Source of the DNA: Streptococcus mitis SK579
GTDB taxonomy: Bacteria; Bacillota; Bacilli; Lactobacillales; Streptococcaceae
Reading direction: 5' to 3'
Assembly: GCF_000257905.1 (NCBI RefSeq)
Contig: NZ_AJJL01000009.1
Coordinates: 1 to 37,981, forward strand
DNA length: 37,981 bases
Of the stretch, positions 8,332-16,690 are shown piece after piece. Position 1 is the first letter of the stretch, and the number at the start of each line of letters is the position of its first letter. Below the pieces are notes generated by a model that saw only the letters and a program-made list of their open reading frames with translations, ran no database searches and was not told the DNA's origin. The position numbers and the translations under genes were made by a program.

Positions 8332-9231
8332 ATGTTGTTTGATCAAATTGCAAGCAATAAACGAAAAACCTGGATTTTATTGCTGGTATTTTTCCTACTC
8401 TTAGCTCTGGTTGGCTATGCGGTTGGTTACCTTTTTATGCGATCTGGACTTGGTGGTTTGATTATCGCACTGATTATCGGCTTTATCTATGCCTTGTCCA
8501 TGATTTTTCAATCAACAGAGATTGTCATGTCCATGAATGGAGCGCGTGAGGTTGATGAACAAACGGCACCAGACCTCTACCATGTAGTGGAAGATATGGC
8601 TATGGTCGCTCAGATTCCTATGCCTCGTGTTTTCATCATTGATGATCCAGCCTTAAATGCCTTTGCGACAGGTTCTAACCCTCAAAACGCGGCGGTTGCT
8701 GCGACGTCAGGTCTCCTTGCTATCATGAATCGTGAGGAGCTAGAAGCTGTTATGGGACATGAAGTCAGTCATATTCGTAATTACGATATCCGTATTTCGA
8801 CTATTGCTGTTGCCCTGGCCAGTGCTATCACTATGCTTTCTAGTATGGCAGGTCGTATGATGTGGTGGGGTGGCGCAGGTCGCAGACGAAGTGATGATGA
8901 TCGGGATGGAAATGGCTTAGAAATCATTATGCTCGTGGTTTCACTACTAGCTATTGTTCTGGCACCTCTCGCTGCAACCTTGGTACAATTAGCTATTTCT
9001 CGTCAGAGGGAATTCCTAGCTGATGCTTCCAGTGTTGAGTTGACGCGCAATCCTCAAGGGATGATCAATGCTCTACGAAAGTTAGACAAAAGTAAACCCA
9101 TGAGTCGTCCTGTAGATGATGCCAGCAGTGCACTTTATATCAATGATCCCAAGAAAGGGGGAGGGTTCCAAAAACTCTTTTATACCCATCCACCTATCTC
9201 AGAACGGATTGAACGCTTGAAACATATGTAA
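8332..9231 (+). CDS. htpX: Membrane zinc metalloprotease HtpX homologue
   Basis: A 299-residue M48B protease, a membrane-bound Zn2+ endopeptidase that degrades damaged membrane proteins. Two N-terminal membrane helices (about residues 15-60) are followed by the zinc motif HEVSH within [13 protein letters not shown] (about residue 143). Another hydrophobic pair lies around residues 155-225, and the third zinc ligand Glu is in REFLADASS (about residue 226). The start is ATG 8332; the in-frame GTG at 8323 lies inside lemA and is less likely. Translational coupling with lemA is probable because the genes nearly touch. Confidence 0.95.
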   Translation: MLFDQIASNKRKTWILLLVFFLLLALVGYAVGYLFMRSGLGGLIIALIIGFIYALSMIFQSTEIVMSMNGAREVDEQTAPDLYHVVEDMAMVAQIPMPRVFIIDDPALNAFATGSNPQNAAVAATSGLLAIMNREELEAVMGHEVSHIRNYDIRISTIAVALASAITMLSSMAGRMMWWGGAGRRRSDDDRDGNGLEIIMLVVSLLAIVLAPLAATLVQLAISRQREFLADASSVELTRNPQGMINALRKLDKSKPMSRPVDDASSALYINDPKKGGGFQKLFYTHPPISERIERLKHM

Positions 9232-9250
9232 AATATGCCTATACAATCCT

Positions 9251-9290
9251 AAAAAATGAGCATTCTCGTAGTTGGAGATGCTCATTTTCT
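9251..9290. terminator. Terminator after lemA-htpX
   Basis: An A-rich flank, the hairpin ATGAGCATTCTC-gtagtt-GGAGATGCTCAT (about 9256-9284) and TTTTCTT. The stem has one internal mismatch. Sequence and layout match the hairpin at 5427-5459. Confidence 0.75.
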
Positions 9291-9293
9291 TAT

Positions 9294-9568
9294 ATAATTG
9301 AACTCAGAAATCAATTTGGTATGGCCCTGCTTAACATTGCTTTCAAAAACTTCGTTCAGAACACATGATGTAGTGAAGAAGGATCTAGACTCTATGTCAA
9401 ATGGAAGGTGGCAACTGATCTCGTTTTTAGCAGATTAGAGAATTTTTTGGTCGTGCTCAAAGTGTGTGTTAGAGACAAGTAGGCCGTCGTAGTTGAGCTA
9501 GGATTCATTTCCATGAGCATGGATTTTAAAAAATTGTTCAAGAATTCAATTTGCAAATCAGCTATTCA
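9294..9568. other. Non-coding spacer, no gene recognised
   Basis: About 275 bases with no usable reading frame: the longest start-bearing frame, at ATG 9321, stops after 15 codons. The stretch looks like eroded coding DNA, because short open segments are broken by stops in each frame, but the source cannot be named. It is bounded on both sides by terminators. Confidence 0.4.
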
Positions 9569-9627
9569 AAAACCGCACAGTGATTTCAGCTTTGCTCACA
9601 ATCAAGCTGAAATCACTGTGCGGTTTT
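9569..9627. terminator. Perfect 24-bp inverted repeat, terminator of rlmB
   Basis: Arms 9569-9592 and 9604-9627 are perfectly complementary over 24 bases, with an 11-base loop. The outer ends are AAAA / TTTT, so it can end transcription in both directions. It is unusually long for an intrinsic terminator. Confidence 0.8.
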
Positions 9628-9657
9628 ATCTAGAAGTAAGTTTTTGTCTAACCTCTT

Positions 9658-10386
9658 TTATAGGTGATTTCGGAAAACTTCGTACATAAGAATGGCTGCA
9701 GCAACACTGGCATTAAGGCTTTGAACATGTCCATTCATAGGAATGGTAATCATTTCATCGACCTGTTTTTTGATGTTGCTAGAGATACCTTTTCCTTCAT
9801 TTCCGATGATGAGGGCAATTTTCCCTTTTGTATTCCACTTATGGCAAGGAGTCCCATTCATATCTGTTCCAAAGGTCCAGAAGCCTTCATCCTTTAGTTT
9901 GTCCAGAGTTTGGCTCAGATTTGTCACTCGGGCAATTGGAACGTGCTCAATAGCACCTGTGGCTGTTTTGGCAACGACAGGAGTAACACCGACAGCACGG
10001 TGTTTAGGAATGATGACACCTGAAACATTGGTCGCATCGGCGGTTCTTAAGATGGAGCCTAAGTTGTGAGGATCAGTTAGGCCATCCAGAATCAATAGCA
10101 AAGGATTTTCTTCTTGACGTGTTTTGGCAAGGATGTGATCCAACTCGCTATAGGCGAATTCAGACACTCGTAGAACAAAGCCTTGGTGGACAGCACCTTC
10201 AGTCATCTCAGACAGGGATTTTTTTGAAGTCCAAGAAATGGACACCTTCTTTTCTGTAGCCAGTTCCTTGACTTTCTCAACATTCTTACCTCGGAGATCT
10301 TCTTGGAGGTAGAGTTTGTTTCCAGTGTTTGCAAGGAGGGCTTCGGTAACGGCGTGGACGCCATAGACAATATCATTTGTTTTCAT
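9658..10386 (-). CDS. rlmB: 23S rRNA 2'-O-ribose methyltransferase (RlmB/TrmH family)
   Basis: A SPOUT-class SAM methyltransferase of about 242 residues that methylates a guanosine ribose in 23S rRNA (or a related RNA). The N-terminal substrate-binding domain (YGVHAVTEAL) is followed by the knot: LDGLTDPHNLGSILRTADA, the NEGKGIS loop and SLNASVAAAILMYE. A frame opens at a TTG at 10419, but ATG 10386 (MKTND) is the conserved start. AGAGG is only one base from the ATG, too close to serve as a normal ribosome site. TATAAT lies six bases upstream, so a leaderless message is likely. Confidence 0.92.
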   Translation of the reverse strand: MKTNDIVYGVHAVTEALLANTGNKLYLQEDLRGKNVEKVKELATEKKVSISWTSKKSLSEMTEGAVHQGFVLRVSEFAYSELDHILAKTRQEENPLLLILDGLTDPHNLGSILRTADATNVSGVIIPKHRAVGVTPVVAKTATGAIEHVPIARVTNLSQTLDKLKDEGFWTFGTDMNGTPCHKWNTKGKIALIIGNEGKGISSNIKKQVDEMITIPMNGHVQSLNASVAAAILMYEVFRNHL

Positions 10387-10392
10387 GCCTCT

Positions 10393-10428
10393 ATTATAAC
10401 ATAAAACCCCGTCTTGCAACGGGATTTT
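10393..10428 (-). promoter_or_regulatory. def terminator overlapping the rlmB promoter
   Basis: On the minus strand, AAAATCCCGT pairs with ACGGGGTTTT (arms 10419-10428 and 10403-10412, one G-U), beginning three bases after the def stop. The loop holds TTGCAA (10414-10419), the best -35 match. After a 15-base spacer comes TGT-TATAAT (hexamer 10393-10398). Terminator and promoter therefore share the same bases. Confidence 0.7.
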
Positions 10429-10430
10429 CT

Positions 10431-11042
10431 TTATTCTAGAATCAGTAAGCCATCTTTAACTGCAAATGGGTCTTTTTCATTGATACGATCGTAAAACATG
10501 ATACCGTTGATGTGGTCAATTTCGTGCTGAACAACAATGGAATTGTAGCCTTTAAGTTTGATGCGGTGTTTTTCGCCATCCTTGTCAAAGTAGTCAACAG
10601 TAACGCGGGCATGGCGAACAACATATCCAGGCACGTTGCGGTCAACAGAAAGGCAACCTTCTCCTTCGCCAAGAGCTGCGTCTTGAACGGAGTGAGAGAC
10701 GATTTTTGGATTGTACATAATGGCTTGTAAGTCGTAGGCTTCCTGTGGAGTTTCGCCTTCTTCGACAATATTAGGGACCAAAACAGCGATAATACGTTTT
10801 GAGATATCTAATTGAGGAGCAGCCAGTCCAACCCCACCGCGGAGTCCTAATTTTTCAGCCATGACAGGATCTTGGGAATGTTTAAGGAATTGCATCATCT
10901 TTTCGCCAAGGATAATTTCCTGGTCAGATAGGGGGAAAGTAACTTCCTCAGCAACCGCGCGTAGAGTAGGATTCCCCTCGCGGATAATATCGTTCATATC
11001 AATTAAGTGAGCAGCTTTTGTAATACGTTCTATTGCAGACAT
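10431..11042 (-). CDS. def: Peptide deformylase
   Basis: A 203-residue type II (Gram-positive) peptide deformylase, a metal enzyme that removes the formyl group from new protein N-termini. All three motifs are present: GVGLAAPQ (motif 1), EGCLS (motif 2, metal-ligand Cys) and HEIDH (motif 3, two His ligands and catalytic Glu). The insertion between motifs 1 and 2 is the type II mark. A frame opens at 11057, but ATG 11042 (MSAIERI) has AAAGGAGAG at good spacing and gives the usual length. A terminator follows at once. Confidence 0.97.
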   Translation of the reverse strand: MSAIERITKAAHLIDMNDIIREGNPTLRAVAEEVTFPLSDQEIILGEKMMQFLKHSQDPVMAEKLGLRGGVGLAAPQLDISKRIIAVLVPNIVEEGETPQEAYDLQAIMYNPKIVSHSVQDAALGEGEGCLSVDRNVPGYVVRHARVTVDYFDKDGEKHRIKLKGYNSIVVQHEIDHINGIMFYDRINEKDPFAVKDGLLILE

Positions 11043-11170
11043 TTTCTCTCCTTTCATTACCTCTACATGATATCACAAAATGACAAGGATTTAAAGTATT
11101 ACAGCCTTTAGGATTTGTAGAAAATATATAGCAGGTTCAATTCAATTGTGAAAGAATTTCTTATCTATGA

Positions 11171-11176
11171 TATAAT
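11171..11176 (+). promoter_or_regulatory. -10 box of the CapA-like gene
   Basis: TGA-TATAAT with an extended -10. The nearest -35-like TTGTGA is 19 bases away. It would give a leader of about 35 bases carrying AGGGAGG. Confidence 0.5.
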
Positions 11177-11216
11177 AAAAAGAAAAGGCTTGCATAAGAA
11201 AGTAGGGAGGATGAAG

Positions 11217-12542
11217 ATGCAAAGAAGACAAGATAGACATAAACGTGGGCCAGTTTTTCGTTTTGTGAAAGGTTTGGTCAACTTTTTTAGACGTTACCGT
11301 AAGTGGAGCAATAAAGGATTTGTTGCAGTACTTTTACTAGCAGTTGCTTTATCAATGGGCTTTGTCTTGTTGTTTGAAAGTTTCCAAGGAATCCCCTTGA
11401 CCAGTCAAAAAAAGGATGCCATTTCTCAAGAAGCAAATAAGACGAATCAAAATACTAAAGGTCAGGAAGAGGAAAAAACTGCTAGAATTATGGCTCATGG
11501 TGATTTGCTTTATCATGATATTCTCTACTTTTCAGCTAAAAAAGATGATGGAACGTATGATTTTCATGAGAATTTTGAATACGTGACACCATGGCTTAAG
11601 CAGGCAGATTTAGCTATTGGTGACTTTGAAGGGACTATTAATAAGGATCATTATTTAGCGGGTTATCCTCTCTTTAATGCTCCAAGTGAAGTCATGGATA
11701 CTATCAAAGATGCGGGGTATCACGTACTTGATTTGGCTCATAATCACATTTTAGATTCGCAAATTGAGGGAGTTATTTCAACAGCAGATGCTATTGAAAA
11801 GGCAGGAATGACACCTATTGGAGTTTATACGCACGAGTCACGTGATCAAGCTCCGCTCGTTATCAAGGAAGTGAACGGTATCAAGGTTGCACTTTTGGCT
11901 TATTCTTATGGATTTAATGGAATTGAGCAAAGTATTTCTCAAGAAGACTACAACCGCTATCTTTCAGACCTAAACGAAGATAAGATGAAGGCTGAAATTG
12001 AGCGTGCAGAGAAGGAAGCGGACATTACTGTTATCATGCCTCAGATGGGTGTTGAGTATCGCATAGAACCGACTGAAGAGCAAAAGGCTTTGTACCACAA
12101 GATGATTGAATGGGGAGCGGATATTATCTTTGGAGGCCATCCACACGTAGTTGAGCCATCTGAAATTGTTGAAAAAGATGGAGACAAGAAACTCATTATC
12201 TATTCAATGGGGAACTTTATTTCCAATCAGCGGATTGAGACCATGGAAGGGGTAGAAAATGCTAAGTGGACTGAACGTGGCGTGCTCATGGATGTGACCA
12301 TTAAGAAGAAGGATGGAAAAACAACTATCGGAACAGCTAAAGCTCATCCTACTTGGGTCAATCGAACACCAAAGGGAACCTTTTCACCAGAAGGATATCC
12401 TTTATATCATTATCAAACCTATATCTTGGAAGATTTCATAGAGGGTGGTAGTCATCGTGACCAGTTAGATGAAGCAACTAAGGAACGAATTGATACAGCC
12501 TATAAAGAAATGAACGAACATGTGGGATTAAAGTGGGACTAA
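11217..12542 (+). CDS. CapA/PgsA-family metallophosphatase-like surface protein
   Basis: A protein of about 441 residues with a basic N-terminus and one membrane helix (about residues 30-50, GFVAVLLLAVALSMGFVLLF), anchoring an extracellular CapA domain. Family motifs are HGDLLYHD, GDFEGTI, LAHNHILD, GGHPHVVEP and YSMGNFIS; these resemble calcineurin-type metal ligands. CapA/PgsA proteins take part in poly-gamma-glutamate capsule export in Bacillus, but the streptococcal role is unclear. The start is placed at ATG 11217, six bases after GGGAGG; ATG 11211 abuts that site, and a longer frame opens at 11148. The HAD and SGNH genes follow closely, as one operon. Confidence 0.82.
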   Translation: MQRRQDRHKRGPVFRFVKGLVNFFRRYRKWSNKGFVAVLLLAVALSMGFVLLFESFQGIPLTSQKKDAISQEANKTNQNTKGQEEEKTARIMAHGDLLYHDILYFSAKKDDGTYDFHENFEYVTPWLKQADLAIGDFEGTINKDHYLAGYPLFNAPSEVMDTIKDAGYHVLDLAHNHILDSQIEGVISTADAIEKAGMTPIGVYTHESRDQAPLVIKEVNGIKVALLAYSYGFNGIEQSISQEDYNRYLSDLNEDKMKAEIERAEKEADITVIMPQMGVEYRIEPTEEQKALYHKMIEWGADIIFGGHPHVVEPSEIVEKDGDKKLIIYSMGNFISNQRIETMEGVENAKWTERGVLMDVTIKKKDGKTTIGTAKAHPTWVNRTPKGTFSPEGYPLYHYQTYILEDFIEGGSHRDQLDEATKERIDTAYKEMNEHVGLKWD

Positions 12543-12563
12543 CTTGAATCCAGAGGAAAGTAA

Positions 12564-13391
12564 ATGACGATTAAAGTAATTGCGACAGATATGGATGGAA
12601 CCTTGCTGGATGCCAGAGGCCAGCTTGATATTCCACGCTTGGAAAAGATTTTAGATCAGTTGGATCAAAGGGGGATTCGTTTTGTCATCGCGACGGGCAA
12701 TGAAATTCACCGTATGAGGCAACTACTGGAGCACTTGGTGGATCGAGTGGTTCTGGTGGTTGCCAACGGTGCTCGTATTTTTGAAAATAATGAATTGATT
12801 CAGGCTCAGACTTGGGATGATAATATTGTTGATAAAGCTTTGGCTCATTTCGAGGCTCGAGCGTGTCAGGACCAGTTTGTTGTAACAGGGATGAAGGGTG
12901 GTTTCGTCAAGGAAGGTACGATTTTTACAGACCTTGAAAGTTTTATGACTCCAGAAATGATTGAAAAATTCTACCAACGGATGCAGTTTGTGGATGAATT
13001 AACTTCTGACCTCTTTGGTGGTGTGCTCAAGATGAGTATGGTTGTTGGTGAGGAACGTTTGAGTTCGGTCTTGGAAGAAATCAATGACCTCTTTGATGGC
13101 CGTGTTAGTGCTGTATCCAGTGGCTATGGTTGCATTGATATCCTCCAAGCTGGGATTCATAAAGCATGGGGCTTGGAAGAATTACTCAAGCGTTGGGACT
13201 TGAAGCCCCAACAAATCATGGCTTTTGGTGACAGTGAAAATGATGTTGAAATGCTTGAAATGGCTGGAATTGCCTATGCGATGGAAAATGCTGATGACAA
13301 GGCCAAAGCTGTGGCGACTGCTCTAGCACCAGCCAATAGCCAAGGAGGAGTTTATCAAATCTTGGAAAACTGGTTAGAAAAAGGAGAATGA
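12564..13391 (+). CDS. Cof-type HAD phosphatase
   Basis: A 275-residue cytoplasmic Cof-subfamily phosphatase. Motif I is DMDGT (nucleophile Asp9), motif II is the ATGN segment, and motif IV is GDSENDVEML. Between them lies the cap region that sets substrate choice. GAGGAAAG precedes ATG 12564. It sits 21 bases after the CapA-like gene and its TGA lies one base before the next start, so the three genes form an operon. Distinct from the paralogue at 801-1607. Substrate not known. Confidence 0.88.
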   Translation: MTIKVIATDMDGTLLDARGQLDIPRLEKILDQLDQRGIRFVIATGNEIHRMRQLLEHLVDRVVLVVANGARIFENNELIQAQTWDDNIVDKALAHFEARACQDQFVVTGMKGGFVKEGTIFTDLESFMTPEMIEKFYQRMQFVDELTSDLFGGVLKMSMVVGEERLSSVLEEINDLFDGRVSAVSSGYGCIDILQAGIHKAWGLEELLKRWDLKPQQIMAFGDSENDVEMLEMAGIAYAMENADDKAKAVATALAPANSQGGVYQILENWLEKGE

Positions 13392-13392
13392 A

Positions 13393-14028
13393 GTGGCAGT
13401 ACAGTTATTAGAAGATTGGTTGCTAAAGGAACAAGGTAAAATCCAAACCAAGTACCGTCATTTAAATCAGGTTTCTGTTGTAGAACCAGATATACTCTTT
13501 ATTGGGGATTCCATTGTCGAATACTACCCTCTGCAGGAACTATTTGGGACTTCGAAGACGATTGTCAATCGAGGCATTCGAGGTTATCAGACAGGGCTGT
13601 TACTAGAGAATCTAGATGCGCATCTTTACGGTGGAGCAGTAGATAAAATTGTCCTTTTGATTGGGACAAATGATATTGGAAAAGATGTTCCTGTGAATGA
13701 GGCTCTCAATAATCTCGAAGCTATTATTCAATCAATTGCTCGCGATTATCCATTGACAGAGATTAAATTGCTTTCCATTTTGCCAGTTAATGAAGGAGAG
13801 GAGTACAAGCAGACAGTCTATATCCGCTCGAATGAAAAAATTCAGAAATGGAATCAAGCCTATCAAGAGCTTGCTTCTGCCTATATGCAGGTGGAATTTG
13901 TGCCAGTTTTTGATAGTTTGACAGACCAAGCAGGCCAACTCAAAAAAGAATTTACAACTGATGGGCTGCACCTCAGTGTTGCTGGTTATCAGGTTTTGAC
14001 TAAAGCTTTGAAAGACTATCTTTTTTAG
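13393..14028 (+). CDS. SGNH/GDSL-family hydrolase
   Basis: A 211-residue SGNH-fold esterase or lipase. The four blocks are visible: FIGDSIVEY (block I, catalytic Ser), NRGIRGY (block II, Gly), LIGTNDI (block III, Asn) and DGLHLS near the C-terminus (block V, catalytic Asp and His). No signal peptide is seen, so it should be cytoplasmic. The start is GTG 13393, six bases after AAGGAG (13381-13386), one base after the stop of the HAD gene. Substrate unknown; acyl or acetyl esters are typical for the family. Confidence 0.88.
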   Translation: MAVQLLEDWLLKEQGKIQTKYRHLNQVSVVEPDILFIGDSIVEYYPLQELFGTSKTIVNRGIRGYQTGLLLENLDAHLYGGAVDKIVLLIGTNDIGKDVPVNEALNNLEAIIQSIARDYPLTEIKLLSILPVNEGEEYKQTVYIRSNEKIQKWNQAYQELASAYMQVEFVPVFDSLTDQAGQLKKEFTTDGLHLSVAGYQVLTKALKDYLF

Positions 14029-14044
14029 TTAATTGATTTTCTTT

Positions 14045-14073
14045 TTGCATTTTTGAGTTAGATAAGGTATAAT
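14045..14073 (+). promoter_or_regulatory. ssrA promoter
   Basis: TTGCAT (14045-14050), a 17-base spacer, TATAAT (14068-14073). It would start a few bases before the mature tmRNA 5' end. Confidence 0.85.
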
Positions 14074-14089
14074 GATTTTATTGTCTTTT

Positions 14090-14434
14090 GGGGTCGTTAC
14101 GGATTCGACAGGCATTATGAGACATATTTTGCGACTCGTGTGGCGACGTAAACGCTCAGTTAAATATAACTGCAAAAAATAACACTTCTTACGCTCTAGC
14201 TGCCTAAAAACCAGCAGGCGTGACCCGATTTGGATTGCTCGTGTTCAATGACAGGTCTTATTATTAGCGAGATACGATTGAGTCTTGTCTAGCGGCTTGA
14301 TAAGAGATTGATAGACTCGCAGTTTCTAGGCTTGAGTTATGTGTCGAGGGACTGTTAAACTAATACATAACCTATGGTTGTAGACAAATATGTTGGCAGG
14401 TGTTTGGACGTGGGTTCGACTCCCACCGGCTCCA
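14090..14434 (+). ncRNA. ssrA: tmRNA
   Basis: Transfer-messenger RNA, which rescues stalled ribosomes with SmpB and tags the unfinished protein. The 5' GGGGTCGTTACGG pairs with the 3' CGGCTCC acceptor strand (discriminator A at 14434), and the T-arm is GTGGG-TTCGACT-CCCAC. The tag frame starts at GCA 14172 and ends at TAA 14205-14207, encoding AKNNTSYALAA. The CCA end is not encoded; the sequence turns into prophage DNA after 14434. The integrase nearby shows that the 3' end is a phage attachment site whose sequence is restored on insertion. Confidence 0.97.
14400..14434. other. Probable attL core at the ssrA 3' end
   Basis: The tmRNA T-arm and acceptor region is a classic target of tyrosine integrases, and the int gene begins 146 bases beyond it on the opposite strand. 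The exact core cannot be fixed because attR is outside the window. A second copy of part of this stretch is expected at the right prophage end. Confidence 0.65.
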
Positions 14435-14437
14435 TTA

Positions 14438-14526
14438 TTCCTTTGCATTCTTTTGAATTCCTTGGTAAAACGTTGTTAAATCAACGTTTTTTATTTTTAT
14501 CTTTGGTATTCCTTGGTATTCTTTTG
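14438..14526. repeat. 18-base imperfect direct repeats beside attL
   Basis: Two copies, 14438-14455 and 14509-14526, share the frame TTCCTT..(.)ATTCTTTTG with 16 of 18 identical and lie 71 bases apart between ssrA and int. They are candidate integrase arm-type sites. A further GAATTCCTTGGTA copy at about 14455-14467 belongs to the same motif. Confidence 0.4.
14467..14498 (+). terminator. Terminator downstream of ssrA, on phage DNA
   Basis: AAAACGTTG / CAACGTTTT form a 9-bp stem with a 6-base loop, followed by TTATTTTT. The phage may supply the terminator for the host tmRNA after insertion. Confidence 0.8.
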
Positions 14527-14543
14527 CGAAAAAGGCAGACCCT

Positions 14544-14573
14544 AAAACAGACCCTCTTTTTGAAGAAGGTCTG
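14544..14573 (-). terminator. Terminator of the integrase operon
   Basis: On the minus strand CAGACCTTCTT pairs with AAGAGGGTCTG (one mismatch; arms 14563-14573 and 14548-14558), followed by TTTT. It begins just after the int stop. Confidence 0.65.
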
Positions 14574-14579
14574 TCGTGT

Positions 14580-15662
14580 TTAAAAATCAATATAATTGGC
14601 AAAGCGTTCTCCGATGTCATCCTTTGCTTGCTTAGTTATGTGAGTATAGACGTTCATGGTCGTTTTCAAATCAGAATGCCCTAGACGATGTTGGACTTGC
14701 TTCAAAGTCATACCAGCGTCAAAACAAAGGCTGGCATGTGTATGTCTGAAGCCGTGGATTTTAATTGGACGCAAGTCGCTGCCTTCCACAATTTTGATAA
14801 GCCACTTTCTGGGTAGAGTGCTTGGAATTGGCTTTTTAAATTCATTTTCAAAAATGTATTTGGTGTTTGGATTTTGCTTTTTCCATTTTTTCAAAATACT
14901 TTTTGTTTTCTTGTCCAGACTGATTAGTCGATTACTGCTTACCGTTTTGGTGTTGCCTATCTCTTCGCCTGCAAAACCTCTTGTAATGGCCTTATTTATG
15001 TCCAGAGTATTATCTGTCCAGTCATTCCACTCAAGGGCTAAAATTTCCCCTTTTCTTGCTCCTGTGAAGGCCAGAAGACGGAATAGAGTTATCTTCTCTA
15101 GATCCTTTGTTTTAGCAACAAGTTTTAAGAATTTTTGAAGTTCATCTTTGTTGTAAAAGTCGCTCTTGTTATCTGATTTCTTTCTTGTTGATGTAATTAC
15201 ACTATCAACTGGGTTAGTATCGATATATCCATGCCTGATTGCGTATTTAAAAACATTATTCATCAATCCTTTTAATTTACGACCATAGACTAATTTTCTG
15301 GACCATTCGTTGGCCTGCTCTTGCATTTGAAGAGGAGTGATACTAGCTATTTTCTTATTGCCAAAAACTGGATAGATGTGATTCTTGAAATTCCTAGAAG
15401 TCTTGATGTAGGTACTTTCTTGGACAGTTTCAGAGTAATCTTTAAGCCATTTTTTAGCAATCTCTTCAACCGTGATTTCTTTCCTGCTCTGTTCTCCATT
15501 CTCTATATCTTCTTGAAGTTGGAGTAGTGCTGCCCTTGCTTTTGCTTTTGTAGCAAACCCTTTTTTTCGAGCGTACTTACTTTTTCCATTTTCTTTTCCA
15601 ACATAGACTATGAAACCATAAGCCGTCTCGCCGTTTTTCTTTTTATAAGACTTTATTTCCAT
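14580..15662 (-). CDS. int: Phage tyrosine integrase
   Basis: A 360-residue site-specific recombinase. An AP2-like arm-binding domain covers residues 1-55, a SAM-like core-binding domain about 60-160, and a catalytic domain about 175-355. The catalytic residues are intact: Arg in FTGARKGEIL, the HGFRHTHAS box (His-x-x-Arg), the LGHS histidine, and the tyrosine in TMNVYTH. The last residues (FANYIDF) match the common end of this family. The start is ATG 15662 with GAGG upstream. It lies next to ssrA, its inferred attachment site, and downstream of the repressor operon on the same strand. Confidence 0.97.
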   Translation of the reverse strand: MEIKSYKKKNGETAYGFIVYVGKENGKSKYARKKGFATKAKARAALLQLQEDIENGEQSRKEITVEEIAKKWLKDYSETVQESTYIKTSRNFKNHIYPVFGNKKIASITPLQMQEQANEWSRKLVYGRKLKGLMNNVFKYAIRHGYIDTNPVDSVITSTRKKSDNKSDFYNKDELQKFLKLVAKTKDLEKITLFRLLAFTGARKGEILALEWNDWTDNTLDINKAITRGFAGEEIGNTKTVSSNRLISLDKKTKSILKKWKKQNPNTKYIFENEFKKPIPSTLPRKWLIKIVEGSDLRPIKIHGFRHTHASLCFDAGMTLKQVQHRLGHSDLKTTMNVYTHITKQAKDDIGERFANYIDF

Positions 15663-15692
15663 TGATTTTTACCTCATTTCTTGATAAAATGG

Positions 15693-15730
15693 GTATAGTA
15701 AAAAGGGCTTTTTAATGCCTTTTACTATAC
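15693..15730. repeat. Inverted repeat upstream of int
   Basis: GTATAGTAAAA... and ...TTTTACTATAC form an imperfect stem of about 14 bp with a short AT-rich loop. It could be a terminator for the repressor operon (read on the minus strand it contains GCCCTTTTT) or a binding site controlling int. Confidence 0.55.
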
Positions 15731-15737
15731 TGGATAT

Positions 15738-15783
15738 CCTCACACTCAAAGTTTGGCGATGGCGAGTGTGGGGATTTTTATTT
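15738..15783. terminator. Hairpin at the end of the methyltransferase gene
   Basis: CCTCACACTC (15738-15747) pairs with GAGTGTGGGG (15764-15773) over 10 bp with one mismatch; a T-rich run follows on the plus strand. It lies directly after the methyltransferase stop, so in the leftward direction it is a 3'-end hairpin without a clear T-run. Confidence 0.5.
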
Positions 15784-16636
15784 AAGCTTTTTTCAAAAAT
15801 TGTGTTTCTTTTGGAATAATTAATTGTTCCGAGTAAAAAATATATTCAATTCCTTTACTAGGTTTTGTCACAGAATAATTTAGATAATACTTTTCATTCC
15901 TAAGGTTGCTATACATTTTAAAAATTTCATCAGAAACATCATATGTAAGAATCCAATTTTTATTAGACATATATTTTTTTATGGATTTGGCTAAACTAAG
16001 ATGATTTTCATGATTATAGAAGTTTGTATATAATCCAGGTCCTTTTTTATAATAAGGTGGATCAAAAAATGTAAAAGAATTTTTTGTTCTAGAAATATTT
16101 AAACGAATAAACTTTTCAGCATCCATATTATAAAGTTTAATACGTTTTTTTAGAGATGCAATCAATGTAATTTTCTCAATAATTTTTTCTCTATTGAATC
16201 GACAATCAAGTTTGTAATCTCCGTCTTGTTTTAATCCACCAATTACACCTGCTTTTATAATTCCTGAACGATTTGTACGATTGAGGAACAAAGTTGAAAA
16301 ACCTAGAGAAAGCAGATCCTCACAATTATCTTTATTATTCTGGATATCTCTTTGAATTTTCCATTCTTCGATAGTGACAGGTGTGGTCTCAATTTTTTTA
16401 ATCAGCTGTTCAGTATAATTTAACACAGAATACCAAAAAGCATAAATTGCTTTATCAAAATCATTTACCATGATTTTTTCTACGTCATTATTAAAAAGTA
16501 ACCTCAAAGCAATTCCCATTCCGCCCATATAAGGCTCAATATAAGTTGTTGAATTGTTAGCTACAACGAGCTCTCTAACATAATCGTAAATTTGAGACTT
16601 TCCACCTGGATATCTTAAAGGGCTAATATTTTTCAT
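15782..16636 (-). CDS. D12-class DNA adenine-N6 methyltransferase
   Basis: A 284-residue Dam-like methylase (COG0338 / MethyltransfD12). Visible motifs are LRYPGGKSQ at residues 6-14 (SAM site), YIEPYMGGMGIAL near 31-43 (motif I), and TFFDPPYYKKG near 188-198 (catalytic DPPY). The family methylates adenine in short palindromes such as GATC, but the target here is unknown. AGGAGGAA precedes ATG 16636. It is 54 bases downstream of the OLD-like ATPase gene on the same strand and visibly AT-rich. No cognate restriction enzyme of a known family is adjacent. It could protect phage DNA, or be the self-protection half of a defence pair with the ATPase. Confidence 0.9.
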   Translation of the reverse strand: MKNISPLRYPGGKSQIYDYVRELVVANNSTTYIEPYMGGMGIALRLLFNNDVEKIMVNDFDKAIYAFWYSVLNYTEQLIKKIETTPVTIEEWKIQRDIQNNKDNCEDLLSLGFSTLFLNRTNRSGIIKAGVIGGLKQDGDYKLDCRFNREKIIEKITLIASLKKRIKLYNMDAEKFIRLNISRTKNSFTFFDPPYYKKGPGLYTNFYNHENHLSLAKSIKKYMSNKNWILTYDVSDEIFKMYSNLRNEKYYLNYSVTKPSKGIEYIFYSEQLIIPKETQFLKKA

Positions 16637-16690
16637 AAATCATTCCTCCTTTCTATTTATAATACCCTATTTAAAAAATTTTGGCCAGTT

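Noticed and set aside
9321..9368. Short frame suggesting an insertion sequence remnant
   Set aside because: Only 15 codons, with no terminal inverted repeats or target duplication seen.
14374..14583. 69-codon frame across the ssrA 3' end
   Set aside because: It runs through the tmRNA T-arm and acceptor and the terminator, so it is not coding.
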